The position numbers and the translations under genes were made by a program. A model generated the notes under the pieces. It saw only the letters and a list, made by a program, of their open reading frames with translations, was not told where the DNA came from and searched no databases. A stretch of 64,000 nucleotides of DNA from Phylloscopus collybita (Eukaryota > Chordata > Aves > Passeriformes > Phylloscopidae): contig JAJNNQ010000075.1 of NCBI GenBank assembly GCA_027886175.1, positions 63,132,001 to 63,196,000 of the forward strand, written 5' to 3'. Below, one piece after another: positions 1 through 13,800 of the stretch (the first letter of the stretch is position 1; the number at the start of each line of letters is the position of its first letter).

Positions 1-2580
1 AACATAGTAGTCAAACATGTTTTATTTCCTTCCACAAGATGAGGAGCCTTTGTGTGTGGAAATACAATGTGTTCATGTCAATAAAATGCAAACACTTTAA
101 AGACAATAAACCAGAGGACAGAGTGTGTTGAAATATTTTGGGCAATTGTACTTTCACTAGTGAATCAGACATTAGAAATTGTCGATTTCCAATAGGCAAG
201 CAGCACTCTGGGAGAGGTAAGCAGATGTCCTATCCCAGAATATGCAAGGTCTCAGCCAGCATAGGCTCTTGTTTCCAGTGCAGAGCATTGACAACATAGG
301 GTTCATAAGCAGAAGTCAATGAAGAGCAGTAAGAGGTCTGAGAGATGGTACTTACAAAGAACATTTGAAACATAGGGGTAGTCTAGTTTGGAGAAGATAT
401 ACAGAGTGGTAAGTATCTGATGTGCAAATGTGATACAAAAGAGGAAATAAGTTGCTCCCCACACTGAGTGTGGGTAGGGAAGAAATGAAGGATTTAAACT
501 GGGAGATGAAATTAAGCTCCAGACTAGAAATATGACTTCCTAGTGGGAAGAGTAGACAAGAGCAGGAATCAATTTCCCAGAGGGATATTAGAAATCTTGG
601 TTTTTAAACGCAGGTGGGGCAGACATTTTCCACACCAACATGAGATCAAGGAAATGGACTGGATTGCCTAATTTTCCTTTTATATCTACCTGCCTTACTG
701 CTGAGGGCAGGGCAAGTGGGAAAGACAAAACCAGTTCAAGGTGGAAGAACTTTCTGAGAGGACGGAAGAAAATTCACCCCTCTGCAAAAAGTGAATACCA
801 GATCGGTGCAACATGAAGGTTTTCCCAAAGACCCCGAGATTAAGTAGTGCTGAAGTTCTCTAATGGAATTACTCTGTAATCACTGATCTTCTGAACAGGA
901 ATCTTCCTGTCTCTTCCAAAACAAAGTGAACCAAAACCTCTGAATTGCTCTTGTTATTTCAATTCAATCTTGTGTACTGTATTATTGCCAGGAACTAACC
1001 AAACCAAAGCACCACTATGTTAAATATTATATTATATATTACTTCTTTCACCAGAGAGCTCACAGTTCGAAGGTAGATGCAATTTATTCTTACTGGTTTT
1101 TTTTTTATCTTTGAGATCTCTGAAGAAATGTAAATATGTGTTTTCAGTATAGATACATTATATTTGAAATTTCAAGGAAAATTACTTTTTATCACCCTAA
1201 TTTTCAATGCTAACAGTTTTCCAACAATAAGAATTCTAAAAGTTGAGCTCTTTGAGGATTATTTTAAAGAGGTCAGCATCTGAGTGTTTTGAGGTTTAGG
1301 GGTATTATTATTTTAAATGTTTCTTTATGTAAAATGTCTTTGCAGTTGGAAAAAATCCTCTACTAATCTGCAGTTACCAGTACTTGAGAACAGAACTAAG
1401 TACAACAACTGTATCACACAAGAAATTGTTTGTCATTTCTGAATTACATAACCTGTATCTTGTCTTTCCAGTCTGAATCTGATTTTGTAAGCCAATACAA
1501 TTTTAATTCGGTCCAAATGTCATTCATGGCTATTGTCAAACATCCCATATCTTTAATGTGAGCTAAAGAAAACAACAACTCACATGAAGAACATATTGCA
1601 TGAAATTACTTTATGGGTTTGAATTTCTTAAACTTAATTGTTTTATCTCAATGTCTTTCAAAACTGTCCATATACTTTCAAATTATTGGAGTAGTTTTGT
1701 TATGTGGTTAGCACTTCAAAGTATATTCTTTCAACATAGTTTTGCTGGAGCATGGAGGGAATGAAAGCAACATCACAGCATTAGAGACTTGAGGCTCATG
1801 GTAGAATGTATTTGCAGTGTGAATGAAACAAATATGCAAATGTTGTGTGCCCTTTTCTAGAGAATACATCACAAAACCATATAATGTACATGACTTTATC
1901 TCATAATATATGAGAAAATGTCTTAAAAAAAGTTAAAAGTAACTATTGCAAAATATGGGATTTCTGTTATAAATGCCATTGTACTAAATCCCAAGGGTTT
2001 TTTTTTTTACTGTGTAGATTGTCTGTTTGAAAAACTGTGCTGTTATACTCTTTCTTCAAAGAAATAACAATTTATGACATCTAAAGTCAGTTTTGATACA
2101 ACCTCCAAACTATAAAGTTTGTTTTAAAAGAATTCTTAGACTTTTCTCACTACAGACAGTGATTATCTTAGACTAGTACCAATCAGCAAATTTCATAGGT
2201 TTTTGTATTTCATTTACAATTTTGTTCTTTTAACAGTGTGAAGCTACATTTACTGTATCTGTTGATGTCTGAACTTTATGCTGTTTTTCTCCTATCTTTT
2301 TCTCCATCCCCTTTGTAATAAGCAAATTGAATTTCTGCAAAATTCAAATTGGCTATTTTCTTTTTGTAGACCAGTTAATAAGCCTAATCCACTGTGCTTA
2401 TTTTTACCTTCTTTGTTGAGTAAGAATGGTCTGAAACATTTATGTAAAGTTTGGTTGTGTGTTTTCATCATTTTTTGAAGCTGACTATGTATGCAAATTT
2501 AACCAAATGGGTAACTGTTTGCAATCTAAAAACTTAGTTTTCCATAGTAACATCTATGCAACTAAATCCATGACAACAGT

Positions 2581-2663
2581 AAAAAAAAAAAAAAAAAAAA
2601 AAAAACCAAACAAACAAAAACAAAACAAAACAAAACAAAAAAAACTACAACAAAAAACACAGT
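2581..2663 (+). repeat. A25 run followed by CAAA/CAAAA simple repeat
   Basis: Twenty-five consecutive A residues are followed by degenerate CAAAC and CAAAAC units. Read on the minus strand this is a T/G-rich tract like those at 3945-4120 and 15101-15252. It may be the decayed tail of a retroposed copy, but no body of a known element precedes it. Confidence 0.9.
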
Positions 2664-3944
2664 GAGGTATACCTGGATTTATGCAGAGCTTGAGTTACAC
2701 TCAGTAATACATCAGTCATAGAAGCCTTTCCTTGTCATGTTTAAAATTATTATCAATAATATTTACATAAAAATCTGAAATGCTGTTATCATGAATGTTA
2801 CATATTTGATAGAACATAAACTAGGCAACATCTATAAAAGTATAACCTGAAGAATAGCTTAGCAATTTTTTTAAAAAAATACATTTTAGATGGAATTTAA
2901 AATTATAATATTTTATTTTTTCTACATTCAATACTGCAAAACCAGAAAATATTTTTTAAATTTTCATTGCATTTGATTGGTGGTTTAATTTGAAGGACTG
3001 TAATTTAATGGATTTATTGCCTTACAATGAACCCATTAATCCTTGTAATTCATTTACAAGGCTGAAAATCTGACCAAAGCTTGTTGCAATAAAAATGAGG
3101 CAGCAGTTTTCCCTCATTTGACTTAATAATTTTTAATATCTCTAAAAATTTTAAAATATACATACTTTGTTTCATATAATAGAATATTTAATTTTGTATT
3201 TTTCAATAGTACATTTTCTTCATTTACAATATATATGATTTGTTTTGAAATTTGGGAAACATATTTGTGCAATTTTTCCCCTTGATTTAGATATTCTTCA
3301 AACATAGTACAGTGAAGTGACATGGTCCAAAATCTGATTGCTCATTATAGCAATTAGAAATTATACAATATTATGGCTTTCTTTATGCAAATAAGAAGTG
3401 AAATAGCCTTGAGATGATTTAGATACACCCATAAATCAGATAGGCTAAACAGAGTAAGTTTGCTTTGCACAGATGTGACAGCCAGATGTGGATCTGCTTT
3501 TTATTTCATAACTGTAATCTGTACTGGATTTAAGTCATTTCCTGAAAAATAAGGCATGCACTCAAAGCTGAAACATCACTAGTTGCTTCAGGTCAGTACT
3601 TTTTTTTTAGCGGGGACCATTTCTCTGTTTGGACTCTTTCTCTGGGGAAGAGGTGAAACAGGAATTGTTGTTTAAAGGCTTTTTTTTTTTTTAAGAGTTC
3701 TTAAGAAAGGTCAGCAGATTTCATGGCATCCACAATCAGTCCTTAATTTTCCGTTTGTTTAAAAGATTTATTCAAATTAGTTTTTGACCAGACGGGCAAA
3801 CTGTTTTCACTGTTACAGGTTTGTTTCTATACTACATTAACTTAATGATCTTTCAAGCAAAAATTAATATATATCCCAGGATGACCATGTTGTAGTGTAG
3901 AGAGAGTGCACTATTGGTAGAGTCCCTTGGCAGAACAGGAATCT

Positions 3945-4120
3945 TTAATGTTTGTTTGTTTTGTTGGTTTTTTTGGTGGTTTTTATTTTTGTGGGTTTTT
4001 TTGTTGTTGTGGTTTTTTGTTCGTTTGTTTGGGATTTTTTGTGTTTGGGGTTTTTTTGTTTTGGTGGTTTTTTGGTTTTGTTTTGTTTTTTTGGTTTTGT
4101 TTTTTTTTTCTTCTATAGAG
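3945..4120 (+). repeat. G/T-only low-complexity tract
   Basis: The plus strand is almost purely G and T, with T runs broken by GG or GGG. Hydrophobic Phe/Trp/Val open frames across it in all three plus frames are an artefact of this composition. Scattered GG and GGG groups give weak G-quadruplex potential. Confidence 0.9.
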
Positions 4121-7100
4121 TTGTTAATGCCTTTTCTAGAATTAAGATACTATGTTTTTTTTCTTGGCATGCGCATTCTTCCAGTTAAAGGTAATGGGTG
4201 AAATATTGTCCCCAGTTACGTGGTCATGATCTCCAAGATCTTGTGCCAATTTTATTGGAAGTGATGAAGAAAAAAATCTAAAATTTCAACTGTGATTGCC
4301 TGTGTGAGATTCAGGAAAAGCGCTATCATGTCTCTGTGCTTTGTACAGTCCTTAGTCCTGTTGCCTTGAAAATGAATACTCCACATCTAATCCCTTGCTC
4401 TAAATCTAACCACTGCCTGTTCCAAATTAGTCAAAAACACCTAGGTGCTTGATAGTAAGAACCCAAGATACTGATGCTTTCACAGAAAAAAACAGTAAAC
4501 ACCCTACACTTGCAAATAGATGAAGCAGAAAGATGACCTTAAAATATACAGTGTGTCAACTTTGCTTAGGCTTCCCTATTCATCTGCTTTCTGTGGGCTT
4601 TTCCTCTATGCAGACACTGATTTTCCTGGATTGTCTGACAGCTACTAGGCAGTCATTAGCTCTGAACCTCACAGCTCTGTCTTGTTGTAAAGCTGAATGT
4701 TCTGAAACAATGGGTAAAGGGCTGTATCAAACTGGGTTATGCTCATCAGGCGTTAGGCACTCTGAAGATCTTTCTCTTCTGAGAGCAGCACAACTATATC
4801 TGGGGAGTTAACTGGTAAACATTTGTTTTAGTCCTTTCTCCTGTATGTTCTAAACAAAAGGTCTGCTTGGTACTCTTTTGGATTTTCTAGGCTTCCTTTA
4901 ACTCTAGCTAATACAAGTTATATGGGCTTGTAAATGTTGATTCTTTTTAGGGGTTTACGACTGCCAGCAATCTATATGGAAGTAATTTGGTAAGTAGGAA
5001 TAGGATCAGTTCTCTTTGTCCCTTTATAAAGATATGTTCTTGAAAGAACACATAGTAATGCTGTCAGCTAGACCAAGGATTGATACCATTGAAGTAGACC
5101 TGGTTTGATACCATTCCATTAGAAAGTAACATGGGTATGAAGTATGATCCAGCTGTCTTGGAGTTTTCTGTGCTCAGATTATCTGACTGCAGTTCTAGAC
5201 ATCGTCAGGAATTAAAAACTAATAGCTTCTTCAGCTGTAGTATTCAGCATATCAAACCAGATTTAAGAGCCATGGTCATTCCCAAGACCTCTTTCCTTTA
5301 TTTTTTTTTTTTTCTGTTTTCTTTTCATCATTTGATGAACCTTGATGCAGGTCAGTTATTTATCTGGTGTTTATTTCATATTTAGTTTTTATTCGGTATT
5401 ATTATCTTGGATAATGTGACTAGTTCCTGCTAATCTGGAAAAGAATAAAAATAGGTAGAGGTAATTTGCTTATTTGGGCAGACAGGAGGTTAGCAAGTAA
5501 AGCAATGTTGGCATGGGAGAGTCCTCAAGTGTAATGACTCAGTATTAACTTAAAAACAGACTTAGAGAGTGGTCAATTTATAATTCAATCTCTCTAAATA
5601 GATTGGCCTGAAAATCTACACTACTTTGCTGTGTTTTTCCAAAATTGGTTTGCCCTGGAACATGTTAAAAGGGCAAACCCTGGCTGTAGCCCATCTAGAA
5701 TGGTTCTCTGGTAAACAAGTGTCTGTTGTTTTGTCATGACAAGAATTACAGGACTCTTTTTAAGTCTGTTTATTGAAATTATAATGTTAAATTCTCTTTT
5801 AAAAGTCAATTTAGGTCTCACAGAAACAAGGTAGCAAAAATGCAATACTGCTTCTTGCTTCAGTCTGTCATGTGCATTTACTTCCACCATGATGATCAAT
5901 CCCCTTAATTTATCATCTCATAAATCAAAAACTGAAAACATTTTTATATATTTCAGCATCAAACATTCAGGGTAGTTTACAAATGGCAATCCTGGGTGAC
6001 GCTGAATATTTTGCCCTTGATTTTGTGCTCAAAATACAAAATTTCAAAATCCAGACTTCAGAGGAAGATCTGACTGGCTAGAAAAAGGTGTACTTTAAAT
6101 AGAGAATGTGGTTGGTTTAAGTCACAGTATTTTTGAGAAAGACTACATGAGCCCTCTGTAGATGTCTTTATAATGAGCTTCCACATTAATTTTAAGAAAT
6201 CAGTATGATGTGCTGCTTGCAGATTATAATGTAATTCTGTAATACAAATTAGATCAGCTTTGAATGTCTTTGAAATGTAGTGTGTTAAAAATGGTATGTA
6301 CAGGTTAAAAGATACAGATTCAGAACACCGGGATTTACATGAAATTATCACACATGCTTTGATAGAGCCCTAGACTGATTCAAAAGAGCAAGTTTCATAT
6401 GAAGCTGTCTCATTTTCTTTGATAGCCACCTTGATCTTTATGCAGTCATCTATTAATTATATTACAGATAAGGTAAATAAAAGTGTTGAAATATTGAGAT
6501 CACAGCCTCCTTTTTTCTTGTGAAGACTGAAGGTATGCTTCTATGAAGTCAGTGAGCAACGGGGAATGATAAAGGTATTCTTTAGCTGTCAGACAGTATT
6601 TATTTTGACACGTGACTGAAAGATCTAGAGTTCAATAGCTAAGAGCATAACTGAAAGGGTAAAACTTATATGTGATTTAGACAAAAGGTGCTATAAGACA
6701 GTCTACGAATTTTCCAGGGTCAATGCACTGGATAACACGATAAAGGTTTTCCTGGAGGAATTATATTTCACTTAGTTCTCACAAGACTTTGCTGTAAGCC
6801 TCATCCTGCCATGTGCTGATCATGCCATACAACTGTCACTAGCACCACTCTGTATTCCAGCTTGTTTCCTCTCAGGTTTGGCCTCCCTGATTGCCTCACA
6901 CAAACAGCTTGAAAACTTTCACCCTGTGAGTTCTAGAGGAGCCCATCATGCTTGGTACAGACTAAACATAGGAAATTTGCTTATTTTATCAGTGTTCAGG
7001 ATTTAGCAGTGTGGATTTTGAATGTAGAAATTTTCCAACTTTTTTTTATTTGAAGGCAGCAATGTTTAGGTAATAAGCTACAGTGTCACTGTTACACAGA

Positions 7101-9080
7101 TGTTGATGCAGAATACTCTGTCTCAAGAAATTGGCTTACCTGCTTACTCTTTAATTCAGAATGTTCCAAAAGTAAATTCCTTTGCTTTCAGTAAGACTTA
7201 ATAGAAATGTCTAACCTATAAAAGGTATTTATCTCTGTAGGGATGGAATATTCAGCTGAGCTAACCTGCCATGAAAAAGAAAAAAGCAATCAAACCACAT
7301 GTTTCTCTGTTAGAACAATAGCTTGATTTAAACAAACATGAAAGTCCCTTTACAAAAACTTTGTGAGTGCAATAGGATTAATTCAATTCTTTGCTTTTAT
7401 GGACATTGGCATTGTCTGAAGACTACTCAAGAGGTCTTCTTTATTATTTTTTTTTCTTTAGAAGATGTCCACATATATTTAAATTTTAAACTGATTTTGC
7501 TAGCATTGCACCATATGGCTCACTACGAGATCTTCAAAAGTTAGTTACTTCACCTCTGTCTCCATTTATGTGCTAAAAATGTGAACTAGCAGCCTAGTCA
7601 TAAAGCACTCTAGATTGCTGCATTAATTATTGGTGCATTTCTTCTTTAAGGGATTCTTTTCCTAGTTCTGTATGTTTCAGTCATAGTCTTTAAAGGGTTT
7701 ATTGTCTGAACATGCATAACATTCCTACTTCCATTGATGATATTTATGCTATAAACGTATGAAGAGGGAAAACAGTCCCTATGCTTTTAAAAGTAGTTTA
7801 TATAAATATTGCAAGAAGAAAACTATTCAGAACCCTGTCCAGTATTTTTCTGTACTAAAGTTCTTTTGTAAACTCACTTTGTAGTCAAGACAGATGAGTT
7901 TTTTGTAAGTTTATTTTTCTCAAACCAAGGAATGCAATTAGGTGACTTTTATCTAAAACATAAATCTGCTGACTTGCTGCTAAAGTTTTGTAAAATGAGG
8001 AGGTAGGCCATGGTTACAGCAAGAATTTCCTAAACTGCAATTGCATAGGTGCTCATTCCTAAATTTTTGTTTTTCTCTACAGAATCATTACGTGCGAAAA
8101 CCATGTGAAGTATATAGTGGCTGTAGACAAGCTTGAAGAGAGTATGGAGAAAGGAAGGAAAGAGAGATGAACCCAAATCCCCTGGAAAAAAAAAATAGAA
8201 AGCTATAAAAACATTATTCTTCTTGTAGGATGACCAAGTGATATCCTCTGCTAGATAGGTTTTCATCAAAGCCAATGTTATGCTATTTGTGTTAAGATCA
8301 GCTTTAGTACAAGACAAAGAGTGGTAGCATCTGTGTGGGAAAAAACAGTGATTTAATGTAGCAATGTACTTCTGTAGAGAAGGAAACTTATTAAATAAAT
8401 ATGTATGATTTCCATAAAACATAACTGGATTATTGCCAAGAAAGAATGAGCACTTTGGCTATAACAATGTAGCTTCAACAGGTTTCCATTCACAAGCTAA
8501 ATTTACTGCAAAATACATTTTCTACTGGGTATAAATGTTCTTTGCTCCTCTGGCCTTTGGGTGATTACTGTAATATTGTCAAAACTGAAAATTATGTCTG
8601 CTTATAAGTCATGTGCATGCTTGACATTTTTGAAAACTACATCCTGAACTACGTATCAGACCACACAAGGTACGCTTATATGAACAACTTAAAAATATCC
8701 AAGACTTTGTTATGCAGATTTACCTTTTTTGGTTGTTGGGTCTTGTTAAACTTTCTCAGGGGTAGGGTATTGGGAAGGGGGATAAAAAAAAAACCCAACA
8801 AACAATTGTCATAGCTCTTGTGTCATGCCAGTATAAATACTTTAATTTTCAGATATTTTACAGCAGTAGAAAAGTAACACATTCTGTCTTTTTATTCAAT
8901 ATGTCTATTAAAAAAAATCTCAAAACTGTCATTTATTTTCCCCTCTGAATAAACTTACATATATATTAATTCATATACCCATGTCACCTGTTGTTTGGGT
9001 GCGCAGGGGTTCTTTTAATTGTTTTTTTTTCTGATTTGGTTTTTAATTGTTAAACTAAAATTATCTTTAAGTCATTCCCT

Positions 9081-9337
9081 ACAGTATCAAATTCAGAAGC
9101 AAAGGCTTTCCAGATTACGTCCAAATGGTTTTGGATTGTCTGACACAGACCAACATCTCATACTACAATGACCATGATAAGGCCGAAGAAAAACACAAAC
9201 AAGCTGGAGACACTGGAGTTGCAGCCAAAATCTCTTTTGATGTTCTAAACCAATCTCTAAACCTTGCAGCTGTGAGAGCTGGCACTGGCATGCTATACTT
9301 GTTGATGTGCACAGATACAAAACTTGCTGTAACATAG
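9081..9337 (+). other. Unassigned open frame after an acceptor-like site
   Basis: A pyrimidine-containing stretch ending in CCCTACAG at about 9080 is followed by an open frame to a TAG at 9335-9337. The conceptual peptide is rich in charged and polar residues (a DHDKAEEKHKQAGD segment) and looks more protein-like than the surrounding AT-rich frames. I do not recognise it. It could be a retrocopy fragment, an isolated lncRNA exon or chance; an overlapping 145-codon frame on the opposite strand shows that open frames here prove little. Confidence 0.12.
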
Positions 9338-11181
9338 TGAGAGTCATTAGGGAAGGGGCTGACATTAGGTGACCTCTTCTAGGTGGAAAAGCAATTTTCA
9401 AGTAGAACATTGGCCTTAAAGGGCAAGTAGCAGATGAGCAGGAGAGGATTGTTCTTTTCTGGATCATAGTTTGCATTTTTTTGTACTTCAGTACCTTCTT
9501 TCTACCTTTCACAACCATTATTTTTTTCATCTCCTACAGTCTATATTGAATAATAAGAAAAATCCATGGATTTTGCTTGGATTGACTGTGGCTGAACCAT
9601 TTAAGGTAGAATGTTGGAGTATTTTTTAGCTTTTATACTGAGATTTGATCCTTAGTATCATTTTCTTACTATATGGATAGTTTGTTTAATGCAGGTACAC
9701 CACATTAATATATTAAATGAAGTATTTTTAAAGATAAAGCTAACAGTTACTTTTTTTCTGCTTGGTTAAAAACTGACTGTCCTTGTTTGAAAATAAAAAC
9801 AGGTGTTTTCTTTCAGGAAAATCTATATCCACAAGACTAAAAGACACAGCAAAGGTAGAATATCTGAGATCAGCAGGGGAATTCTGTGACAATGTTGCAT
9901 TGACAAATAATTAGAAGAGCTTGATTTATCATATATTTTGAAAGGTCACTCACCCTGTGATAACAGAGGCTGACACTTCAGACCCTGGCTTCCTCTTCAT
10001 GATCCTACATGTCTGAGCAAATCCAGCAGTGTAGCACACCAGTGACCACTCAACAGATGTCTGTACCTAGTGATGATCTCAGACCAAGCTTCATCTACTC
10101 CCTAGCACACCCTGCTCCAGAGCTACAGGGTATGTAATCATGTATGGTGTGCACCATTACTGTAAATGCTTTTCAATACAAAAGTAAGTTTCAAAAGGAA
10201 TTTTAAACCATCTCACAATGCATGCATATCTGTAGTGCACAAGTAAGACAAGGAATAGTTGCACGACCTTTTCCGCCAAATCTAAAGAATATCCATCCAA
10301 CACAAAACAAAGAACAAGATAGTTGCAGCAACAGTAGGTTCATTCAGAGCTGATTAGAAGCTAGAAATGATATACAGAGCCATCAGTAAAAAATTATGCC
10401 ATTTTTAAAATTATTCATTCTTGTTCTAATTCTTCTGCAAGCTGGTCATGGGATGCCCCTGTAACTCCCACTGATATATTGACATAAGAAGTTCTGAAAG
10501 TTTGTCTTTCTCTAAAAATACACTTGAACTAGCTGAACTTCCTGATCTACTTCTCTCCCCAAAATAAACTAGTGTGATTTGTTTGCATTTGAGAAGTTGC
10601 TCTGAATACCTTTAAGTGCTTTTGTAGAAGTGCATTTAACTATACATATTATTCTAATTTTTTATTATTATTAAGTAATATTCCCAATATAACAAATCCA
10701 AAGGATTTAACTGGAACATAAAAAACCAATATCCTTAATATGATATGCTAAAAAATACTAATTATATTTAATATTTTAACATTTATGAAAATCCTGAATT
10801 ACAATAGATTATTTTGGAAAAGATCCCATGTTATTTGTTCCCTAATAGTCCCAGGGACATTTGACTTTTTCCAAAAGAAATATAAATCTTAATAAAAAAA
10901 CTTTTAAAAGTTGGTGTGTATATGTCTAGAGAGAGGTTACTTTCCTTTTCATCTTTTCTTCATCCAAATTCTGATTTCTTTGCCTTTGTCAGCTTAAATT
11001 AGGCTTTTAATGTTATTTTAGCATTTTTTTATTTAATATGTACTGAAAATGTTCTGGGCCTAATGTTAGCACAGCTGTGAAATTTGATTTTTATCCTCTC
11101 TACTAAAGGACTTGTGGGAGTATAAAGATTTTTATAACAGTGCTTCCTAAGGAGGTAAAAACAATCAATATACTATCACTT

Positions 11182-11200
11182 AAAAAAAAAAAAAAAAAAA
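11182..11200 (+). repeat. Poly(A) run, 19 bases
   Basis: A simple homopolymer about 160 bases before a CR1-like fragment. No target-site duplication was identified. Confidence 0.9.
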
Positions 11201-11360
11201 GTAGATAATTTGCACAGTACTCTTGACCATAGCAGTGATTAAATAAACACTAGGTAGAGTCACCCACTGCTTATAAGCTGGTAAGGATAATTTAGCCACT
11301 ACTATCCACTCCTGCTTTTATGTATCCAATTCTGGCACTGTGACAACAGCTCCAACAATT

Positions 11361-11905
11361 TCATAGAGTCATGTGATAATTGAGTAGAAAGAACCTCTGG
11401 AGGTGATCTGATCCTGCAAGGCCATGTGAAATTGGGCTGCTCAGTGATGTGTCTGGCATAGTTTTGGATAACTCCACAGAAAATTCAAGAAATTCATATA
11501 CATGTTTGAAAATCTTCATGGAAAAAAGATTCTTCTTAATATCTAAGAGTTGTACTTCCATCTGTTGTTTTCTATCCTGCCACTGTGCAGCTGTGGCTAA
11601 AGCCTGTATCTGGCTTTTGACATCCTCTAGAGTAGATGGAGACAGCAGTAAGATCTCCCTTTCACATGCCCTTCATACTGACGGACAAAGATCTAAACCT
11701 CCCCACAGGTGTTCTGCACACCAGTCCCTGCTCAACTGGTGGCCCTCTGATGAGTTCTCTCTGGCAAGTCACTGACTGACTTATGCTACCTAGGGAACCC
11801 AAAATGGACACAGCACTCCAGGTTTATCTCCGTCTCAGAGCTGAGCAAAGGGGGACAGAGAATTCCTTTGATCTGGATATCCCCTGGTCAGCTCACCAAC
11901 ACTTT
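11361..11905 (-). mobile_element. Diverged CR1-type LINE 3' fragment
   Basis: The left end reads like a decayed reverse complement of the CR1 3' terminus (tcatagagtcatgtgat, then a run resembling the antisense of the 'gatctctaaggtcccttcc' block). Further right come CR1-like blocks: 'cttaatatctaagag', 'catcctctagagtag' and 'atggacacagcactccag', then 'ctttgttgc'. CR1 copies are usually 5'-truncated and this is only the 3' portion, without an intact reverse transcriptase frame. Divergence is high, so it is an old insertion. Boundaries are approximate and family assignment is from remembered consensus. Confidence 0.72.
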
Positions 11906-13800
11906 GTTGCAAAACTATCTCCAGTTTTTCATTACAAATATTTTGGTTGCAGTGAAGAATTGGCCATAGCTGGAAGCATGCTGCCTGCTCCTGTGGAGGA
12001 CAGAAATGGCCAAGGGGTTGCATACACAGGGTCTGTGTTACTGTGGGGCTAGGCTGATTTCTCTCCAGTTTCTTTTTCTCTGATGTACTTGCCTGCAAAA
12101 GTGTCCTTGTATGGCCTAGCCAAGACAGGTACTCTGAGCTCTCATCTTCTCCAAGATGAGGGCCCCCACTGGAAACACAAGCCTTCAGCTTGGAAAATAA
12201 GCAACCTGCTATCTCATGGCAGCAACAAAGGAGAACCCCAGAGTGCTACGGCCTGGTTGCTCCTTGCCATCTGCACTCTTTGCAGCTTTCCATTGTGTAC
12301 AATCCACTTTCCAAGCATCCTTCTGCCTTTGCCTCTGCTCCCAGAGCTTAAGATTTTACATCCCACACTGCTTTCTCTGGAGGCCTGATTACAGCCTGCT
12401 TTCTTAAATCAGCCTCTGGGCAGTCTGGGGAAACACCTGACCCCTATCTATATGTTGCAGCAGTTCAGTCAAGTTTGGTATCACTTTATTTTGGTCAGAA
12501 GCTCTCCTGGTTCTGTGTCACATGAAGGGGCCACAAGCACTGAGGGGACTGGAGACCGGTGTGTGCTGAAGCCAAAGTAATTTTGCAATATTGAAAAGAA
12601 AGTCAGGTCCTCTCCACCCCGCTTCTTCGACAGTTGGCATAAAAGAGATCCACTTCTTCGCTCTACAAAGGAAGGCACTGCAGGTTGAAAAGAAAGCATT
12701 ACACAAGTGGCATTATTGACCACCAGGAGACGATGTCCAGGCTGGCAAGGCTGATTCCTGTGTCCTGCCTTCAGGATAGCTCACTACCCTCCAACTCAGT
12801 GGCAGGTGTCTAAGCCACCTCTGAGTCACTGAGCCCAGGCTAGGCAAGGCTGTGGACTACAGATGCTTTCCAGGTCTGCAGAAGAAAGGAAACAATTAAT
12901 TTGTCCCTTCTGCAGGAAGTTTATTGCTTCTTTCTGGAGGGAATCTCATCCAGTGCCACTCACACAGGCAACAGCTGCACCTCATGCTGGTCCCTCACCA
13001 TCTCCTCTTCAATGTCATCTCAGTCTCCAATGGGTCTGGGTCCCTGGTGACCCCAGAGAAAAACTGTTTTGTCACCTCATGCATTCATTTTTTCTCCTCA
13101 TGCATTCATCTCTTGCCCTGACTCTCCATATCTTTCCTCCTACACGTTTTCTCCCTTCAGCTTGTCAAACCTCAGCAGGCAAAGGTTCTGGAATCACTTT
13201 TCCAGCAAGGAGTGGATTGCCTATTGCAGATTCCCAGGGGTGTGGTTGGTCTGGGTGCTTCTTGTCAAGTCTTTGTGGAAAGATTTAGTTAAGGGGGCCA
13301 GCTTGTGACAATCTTTCCCAAACTGGACTGGGCTCTGGGGAAATCCTCTTTCATCAGAAGGTCCATGTAAAGTCCTTCATGCTCCAATCAGAGCTGACAA
13401 TAAATGCCCTTTTCTTCCTTACACCCCTGACTGCTCCAAGGCCCCTGAGTGATCACAGATATGACACACAGCAACTTGAAGGGATAGTCCTGTGGGTGAA
13501 TTTCTTTAAAGGGCTTTTAAGGCACAACAGGTTACCCAGTTTGGTCTGTCAGGTGGCTGGTGACAGCAAGGGGCTATTGAGAGATCCGTACCTCTGTTTC
13601 CTGACTCCAGGATTTGAAGTCTTCCATCAAAGCCACCCCATTGAGGGGCTTCTCCAGGAATGTCTGGAAACCTCTCAGTATGACAAGGAAACTTTCATCC
13701 CAGTTCAGTGGGAAAGCTTGTACATACATTTCTTGTTTATCATGCTCTCAGACTTGATGGGTTTACAAAGAGAAAACAGAAAATGTCAGTAAAGGTAAGT
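11906..13800. other. GC-richer segment of unknown origin
   Basis: Base composition is visibly less AT-rich than the flanks from the end of the CR1 fragment to about 13.8 kb, then drops back sharply. Several overlapping frames of 60-140 codons exist on both strands; none has a domain I recognise. The abrupt edges and the adjoining CR1 fragment suggest a decayed older insertion or a lncRNA locus. I can support neither. Confidence 0.35.

Larger units (their letters stand above)
1..11345. other. AT-rich gene desert, 3' side of IRX1
   Basis: I see no gene here. All open frames on both strands are short, lack recognisable domains and sit in AT-rich sequence, so I treat them as chance. The notable contents are an A/C-rich tract (2581-2663), a G/T-rich tract (3945-4120), a short unassigned ORF near 9.1-9.3 kb and a 19-base A run at 11182-11200. 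Iroquois genes in other vertebrates lie in large non-coding deserts with scattered enhancers. Some of this sequence may be regulatory, but nothing in it lets me delimit an element. Confidence 0.7.
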
